Assembly: GCA_945787845.1 (NCBI GenBank)
Contig: CALZJH010000003.1
Span: 1-64,000 of the forward strand
Length of the DNA: 64,000 nucleotides
Reading direction: 5' to 3'
DNA from: an uncultured Woeseiaceae bacterium
GTDB taxonomy: Bacteria; Pseudomonadota; Gammaproteobacteria; Steroidobacterales; Woeseiaceae
This document shows, piece after piece, positions 59,794-64,000 of this stretch (position 1 is the stretch's first letter; every line of letters begins with the position of its first letter). The position numbers and the translations under genes were made by a program. The notes under the pieces were generated by a model. It was given only the letters and a program-made list of their open reading frames with translations, was not told where the DNA came from and searched no databases.

Positions 59794-61110
59794 ATGAATA
59801 ACCTCTGGCTGCTCATCTATTTCGTGCCGGTCATGGCGATCTTTGCCTGGTACTTCTATTCGCGACGTCTAAAAGAAGAAGCGAGTATTCGCGCTGCCGA
59901 GGAGGCGATCGAGGCGAGCATGACCGAGCCGCCGTCCTTGCATCCCGTCATTGATCCGATGAAGTGCATCGGGTGCCGCTCCTGCGTCAATGCGTGCCCG
60001 GAACATCACAGCCACCCTGTGCTGGGAATGATTCGTGGCAAGGCCCGGCTGGTTGCGCCGGCCAATTGCATCGGTCACGGTGCCTGCAAGCGTGCGTGTC
60101 CGGTCGATGCCATCGACCTGGTGTTTGGCACAGAGCGACGGGGCGTCGATATCCCGACGGTCCTGCCGAATTTCGAAACCAACGTCCCCGGAATTTTCAT
60201 CGCAGGCGAACTCGGCGGGATGGGGCTGATTCGGAATGCGATTGAGCAGGGACGGCAAGCGATGGAGTCGGTGCTGAGACTCGATGGCATCGGAGAGGGT
60301 GATCGTTACGACGTTGTCATTGTCGGTGCCGGGCCGGCGGGATTCGCCGCTTCGCTCGGCGCGATGGAGGCGGGCATACGATTTGTGACGATCGAGCAGG
60401 ACTCCCTTGGAGGAACCGTTGCCCACTTCCCGCGCGGCAAACTGGTCATGACACAACCGGCGGTCCTGCCGGTCGTGGGAATAATGCGCTTCACGGAAAC
60501 CAGTAAGGAAAAGCTGCTCGAATTCTGGCAGGGCGTCGAGGCACGGACGCAACTCAAGGTGAAATACAACGAACGCGTAACAGACGTTGCTGCGGCGTCG
60601 GACGGCAAGGGCTTCGAGGTTACGACAACGCAATCGACGTATCGTTGCCGCGCGGTAATGCTGACGATTGGGCGGCGTGGCACGCCACGACCGCTCGGTG
60701 TGCCCGGCGAGGAACTGGAGAAAGTCACGTACCGGTTAATCGATCCATCTGAATACGAAGGCAAGCACGTACTGGTTGTCGGCGGCGGTGACAGCGCACT
60801 GGAAGCGGCACACTCGATCGCCGAGGAGTTGGGTACGACCGTCACGCTGTCCTATCGATCCGAGGGGTTCAGCCGCGCCAAAGCGGCGAACCGGAGCAAG
60901 ATCGAGGCGTTAGCGGCCGCAGGGCGCATGCGGGTGCTCATGAGTTCGAACGTGCGCGAGATTCGCGATGATGAAGTGATCATCGACTACAGGGAAAAGT
61001 CCTATCGTCTGCCCAATGACGGGGTCATCATCTGCGCCGGCGGCATTCTGCCGACTGGCTTCCTGAAAAGCATCGGTGTCGAGGTCGAGACCAAGTTTGG
61101 TACCGCCTGA
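59794..61110 (+). CDS. membrane-anchored 2x[4Fe-4S] / FAD / NAD(P) oxidoreductase
   Basis: A 438-residue protein. An N-terminal membrane helix (LWLLIYFVPVMAIFAWYFY) leads to two 4Fe-4S motifs, CIGCRSCVNACP (about 58-69) and CIGHGACKRACP (about 91-102). A thioredoxin-reductase-like flavoprotein follows with FAD motif YDVVIVGAGPAGFAASLGA and NAD(P) motif HVLVVGGGDSALEAAH. There is no CxxC redox-active disulfide in the place used by thioredoxin reductase. It is divergent from the multiheme operon, with a 138-base shared region. It would pass electrons between NAD(P)H and the b-type cytochrome; direction is not known. Confidence 0.85.
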   Translation: MNNLWLLIYFVPVMAIFAWYFYSRRLKEEASIRAAEEAIEASMTEPPSLHPVIDPMKCIGCRSCVNACPEHHSHPVLGMIRGKARLVAPANCIGHGACKRACPVDAIDLVFGTERRGVDIPTVLPNFETNVPGIFIAGELGGMGLIRNAIEQGRQAMESVLRLDGIGEGDRYDVVIVGAGPAGFAASLGAMEAGIRFVTIEQDSLGGTVAHFPRGKLVMTQPAVLPVVGIMRFTETSKEKLLEFWQGVEARTQLKVKYNERVTDVAAASDGKGFEVTTTQSTYRCRAVMLTIGRRGTPRPLGVPGEELEKVTYRLIDPSEYEGKHVLVVGGGDSALEAAHSIAEELGTTVTLSYRSEGFSRAKAANRSKIEALAAAGRMRVLMSSNVREIRDDEVIIDYREKSYRLPNDGVIICAGGILPTGFLKSIGVEVETKFGTA

Positions 61111-61189
61111 ATCAATGCGTACTAATACGAAGTGCCGGGAGCGTGCGACGGCGGTAGTCTGAATGTGCACAGTTGCGAGGAGGTGCCCC

Positions 61190-62104
61190 GTGAGCCGCAA
61201 CATTCTCTGTGTCATCGAATTTGATCGTTCTCCCGAAGTCGTTGTCGAACGCGCGACCTGGCTGGCAAGCGCCAATAGCTGCAGCCTGCACCTGTTGGTC
61301 TGCGATCCGATTACCGATTTTCTTGGCGATAGCTACGTCTACCTGCTGGAGTCGCAGGACATTGCCAACAGCATCCGCCTCTACCAGGATGAGGTCCTGG
61401 ATGAGATGGTCGCGACGGTAGAAAAAGCCGGTGTCCACGTTGAGGTCAGCAAATCGACGGAGCGTAAGGTCGCGGAGGTTGTGCGCAGGGAAGCCGACGC
61501 CCGCCAGCCAATGTATGTAATGAAGGGGGCCCACTATTACACGCCGACCGAACGGGCATCGCTCGACGACTCCGACTGGGACCTGATCCGTGACCTCGAA
61601 TATCCGTTGTGGTTCGTAAAACCCGCGGCGTGGCAGGAGAAGCCCGTGATCATCGCGGCAGTCGATCCATTGCACGCGCACGATAAGCCGGCGCACCTGG
61701 ATCGCATGATCATAGAAACGGCCCAGGCGATTGCCGGACAGTGCAAAGGGATGCTTAGAGTTTTGCATACCTATCAGCGTCTCGAGGAAATCGGCCTGCG
61801 TGCCACCTGGGCATTCAAGCCTGTGAAACTGCCGATCAAGGATATCGAAGCGAAAATTCTTGCAGAGCATACGAGGGCACTGAAGATACTGGCCGAGACC
61901 TGTGATGTGCCAAAAGAGGCGCTACACCTGATGCCCGGAAGGGCCTACGAGATTCTGCCCGCCTTTGCCTTCGAACAGCGGGCCAGTCTCGTCGTCATGG
62001 GTGCGCTGGCAAGGTCGAAGCTCAAGCAACGCATCGTCGGCAGCACGGCGGCACGCGTGCTCGACCATCTGCATTGCGACGTGCTGGTTGCACACGCCAG
62101 GTAG
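61190..62104 (+). CDS. tandem universal stress protein (UspE-like)
   Basis: A 304-residue protein of two Usp domains. The first starts RNILCVIEFDRSPEVVVER. The second ends ASLVVMGALARSKLKQRIVG and STAARVLDHLHCDVLVAHAR, which matches the E. coli UspE C-terminus pattern. The start is the GTG at 61190, six bases after a strong GAGGAGG. An ATG 27 bases upstream in frame is without such a site. It lies downstream of the FeS-flavoprotein gene, 79 bases away, and is convergent with the next oxidoreductase gene. Confidence 0.87.
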   Translation: MSRNILCVIEFDRSPEVVVERATWLASANSCSLHLLVCDPITDFLGDSYVYLLESQDIANSIRLYQDEVLDEMVATVEKAGVHVEVSKSTERKVAEVVRREADARQPMYVMKGAHYYTPTERASLDDSDWDLIRDLEYPLWFVKPAAWQEKPVIIAAVDPLHAHDKPAHLDRMIIETAQAIAGQCKGMLRVLHTYQRLEEIGLRATWAFKPVKLPIKDIEAKILAEHTRALKILAETCDVPKEALHLMPGRAYEILPAFAFEQRASLVVMGALARSKLKQRIVGSTAARVLDHLHCDVLVAHAR

Positions 62105-62136
62105 GGAACCTGATTCGCCCTCGACCGGCGTGCGAT

Positions 62137-63756
62137 TTACGTGTAAATCCGCTTCAGGAGCGGCGTTAGTTTTCGCGTGCCAACCATGCTCATGGTTGTG
62201 ATCATGCCCGCCATCATCGCGCCCGTAACACCGCAGGTCAGCACATCCTGCCCTGTCAGCCAGAGCCCCGGGATGTTTGTTTTTGGCCGCAGCCATTTCT
62301 GCGACAGGCGCTGGCCTGTATGTTCCAGGCCATACAATTCCCCTCGCTGGTATCCGCCGAACCAGTTCGTGGAGAGTGGCGTAGACACTTCGAAGTAATC
62401 TACCTTGCCACGAAGTTGCGGCAGTTTTTCATAGACGTACTCCATGAGTCGGTGACCCAGCTCTTGCTTGAACGCTTCGTAGTCGTCGCCGCGTTTGCCC
62501 CAGGTCGCGTCGCGCCATTTCTCGAACCACGCATAAGGCGCTGGAGCGACGATCTCGATGGTCGACGTGCCGGGGTGCCTGTTCTCATAGTCGGGGTCCT
62601 TGGCCGACGGGAACGAAATGTAGACGACCGGAAAAGCGTCGCTCGAATTGTTGAGAAACGCATCCGTGTCGGAGTCGTAGTCATTGCTCGGATAGATCCA
62701 GAAGTTGGTGCGCGGCAGGCCGAGTTCCTCCGCCGTGCCGTTTAGCCCGATGTAGACGCCCAGGTGTGCGACACTCGGATGCACGTTCTGCATGCGTTGC
62801 CGATACCCGCTGCGCTCGACGGTTGCTGCGGGCAAAAGGTGGTTGAACGTATTATCGACGCCGGCCGATGAAACGACACAGCCGCATTCAATACGGTGTC
62901 CGTCCTGCATCTCGACGCCAGTGACCTTGCCATCTTCAACGAGAATGTTTTCGACCCTAGCGTAGGTGAAGACTTCGCCGCCGGCGGCCTGGATCTTGGG
63001 AATGATGCTGGCAGCGATTTGCCAGGCTCCGCCAATGGGGTAAAAACCGCCGTACAGGTAGTGCCGTGCAATCATCGCATGTGCCATGAAGGGCGAGCGT
63101 TTCGGCGGCAACCCCATGTCACCCCATTGGCCGCAAAGCGTTGCAATGAGGTCGCGATCGTCCGTGAGTTCACTCAGCACATCCCACGTGTTGCGACGAT
63201 AGGCACCGCGCTGTTGCCACGCTATCCACGGCTTTGCCAGCCATCTCACCAGGTCGGGCATGGTGCGCGCCATGCCAAATGCCGACAAGGCGTCGCCGGA
63301 GCGGTCCAGGAGTTTTAGGTAGGCATCGATAGCGCGCGTTTCATTCGGAAATTGCCGCACGAGGTTGTCGCGAAATTCCTTTTTGCCGGCAATCGCATTG
63401 AACACCTTGTCGCCAACATAGAAGCGGTCGTACTCGGCATCCATAGGCGCCCATTCGAGCGCGCCACCGGACAGGTAGTCGAACATCTTGCGCGTGCGGG
63501 TCGGGGCGCCGACTTCGCCAATGTAGTGCACGCCGACGTCCCATTCGTATCCATTGCGTTCGTAGGAGTGCGTGAACCCGCCAGCCGTGTAGTGCTGCTC
63601 CAGTACACAGACCTTCCAGCCCAGGTCACTGAGTAGCGCGGCCGTCGTCAGGCCGCCCATACCCGAGCCGATCACGATGGCATCGTAATCGGGTGCGAGT
63701 CGCTTGGGACGGTATCGATACCCGATACGGAGCGTGCTGGGGGACATCTTCGCCAT
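62137..63756 (-). CDS. FAD-dependent isomerase/reductase of the CrtISO/RetSat (phytoene desaturase-like) family
   Basis: A 539-residue flavoprotein. The FAD fold is DAIVIGSGMGGLTTAALLSDLG with the acidic second-strand end VLEQHYTAGG. The C-terminal motif GLWLTGQDVLTCGVTGAMMAG matches the carotene isomerase / retinol saturase / phytoene desaturase superfamily. The N-terminal GGFTHSYERNGYEWDVGVHYIG segment is closest to all-trans-retinol 13,14-reductase-like members. No other carotenoid genes are in the window, so a role on polyenes is unproven. It is divergent from the LysR regulator gene. Confidence 0.82.
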   Translation of the reverse strand: MAKMSPSTLRIGYRYRPKRLAPDYDAIVIGSGMGGLTTAALLSDLGWKVCVLEQHYTAGGFTHSYERNGYEWDVGVHYIGEVGAPTRTRKMFDYLSGGALEWAPMDAEYDRFYVGDKVFNAIAGKKEFRDNLVRQFPNETRAIDAYLKLLDRSGDALSAFGMARTMPDLVRWLAKPWIAWQQRGAYRRNTWDVLSELTDDRDLIATLCGQWGDMGLPPKRSPFMAHAMIARHYLYGGFYPIGGAWQIAASIIPKIQAAGGEVFTYARVENILVEDGKVTGVEMQDGHRIECGCVVSSAGVDNTFNHLLPAATVERSGYRQRMQNVHPSVAHLGVYIGLNGTAEELGLPRTNFWIYPSNDYDSDTDAFLNNSSDAFPVVYISFPSAKDPDYENRHPGTSTIEIVAPAPYAWFEKWRDATWGKRGDDYEAFKQELGHRLMEYVYEKLPQLRGKVDYFEVSTPLSTNWFGGYQRGELYGLEHTGQRLSQKWLRPKTNIPGLWLTGQDVLTCGVTGAMMAGMITTMSMVGTRKLTPLLKRIYT

Positions 63757-63892
63757 GTGCGGCCTATCTTATATTGAGTGTTTCGCCGGGTCGCCCTTGA
63801 TTGCTGCGCCCCGGTGTGGCTTGAGCGAGCGACAGTGTGTCGCCTATCATAAGGTTTTCCGATTGTGGATACACCGGCCATAAGGGTTTCTT

Positions 63893-64000
63893 ATGCACTT
63901 AACGCTCCGTCAGTTGCAGTGCTTCTCGTCAGTCGCCCGGAATCTTAGCTACACCCGGGCGGCGGAAGAGTTGCATCTCACTCAGCCTGCCGTCTCGATG
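63893..64000 (+). CDS. LysR-family transcriptional regulator, N-terminal part (runs off the right edge)
   Basis: The first 36 codons, MHLTLRQLQCFSSVARNLSYT followed by RAAEELHLTQPAVSM, are the LysR winged helix-turn-helix start. The ATG at 63893 is the first codon and no stop is seen before base 64000. It is divergent from the RetSat-like gene, so it could regulate it. The intergenic 63757-63892 has two copies of a CATAAGG-TTTC-like element (around 63848 and 63879), spaced about one turn times three, that may be a binding site. Confidence 0.88.
   Translation, partial: MHLTLRQLQCFSSVARNLSYTRAAEELHLTQPAVSM

Overview
The window looks like chromosomal DNA of a free-living, probably marine, respiratory gammaproteobacterium. 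It is GC-rich (by eye high-50s percent) and gene-dense, with many 4-base ATGA/TTGA overlaps. It carries a CrbS/CrbR-type acetate switch, many c-type cytochromes, PHA-granule proteins and secreted peptidases. A relative of the Woeseiaceae/JTB255 lineage would fit this mix, but that is an inference from gene content only. I saw no phage, insertion sequence, CRISPR array, tRNA or rRNA.

Layout. 1-8835: acetate/short-chain acid module, with a sodium:solute symporter and its DUF4212 small subunit, a transporter-like hybrid kinase (CrbS type) and its LuxR-type regulator (CrbR type), a DcaP-like porin, a CNB-CBS-DUF294 protein and a DEDDh exonuclease. 8832-13176: three-gene 2-oxoacid:acceptor oxidoreductase whose last subunit fuses gamma, GltD-like flavoprotein and ferredoxin. 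13290-17236: U32 tRNA hydroxylation protein, glutamate dehydrogenase and ammonia-dependent asparagine synthetase. 17322-24645: a cytochrome c fused to a barrel-like domain, a free-standing malate synthase G insertion-like domain, a HAD phosphatase with an ALDH12-type dehydrogenase, and a trio of c-type cytochromes (beta-helix cytochrome, diheme peroxidase-like, c4-like). 24732-32949: two flavoproteins and a lipid-turnover operon (acyl-CoA synthetase, patatin, lipase, AlaX). 33036-41218: cyclic-nucleotide-binding protein, EF-G-like GTPase, and three peptide/amide hydrolases. 41297-45371: octaheme lipoprotein cytochrome divergent from a TetR regulator, then phasins and a PHA-granule protein. 45400-52259: amidohydrolase, TonB receptor, 5'-nucleotidase, hemolysin III and TSUP permease. 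52267-62104: a multiheme electron-transfer locus. 62137-64000: a RetSat/CrtISO-like oxidoreductase and the start of a LysR regulator.

The most striking region is 52267-61110. A minus-strand operon encodes a TPR membrane protein, a five-helix b-type cytochrome candidate, a 21-heme and a 20-heme periplasmic cytochrome built from different internal repeats, a SPOR-TPR-outer-membrane-barrel protein and a lipoprotein. Divergent from it is a membrane-anchored 2x[4Fe-4S]/FAD/NAD(P) oxidoreductase. Together these resemble a complete electron route from NAD(P)H or quinol across the envelope, with a domain combination I do not recognise as a described porin-cytochrome system. The second unusual item is the 153-residue gene at 18523, which matches the alpha/beta insertion domain of malate synthase G but has no catalytic barrel.

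All homology statements rest on recalled family motifs, not on searches.
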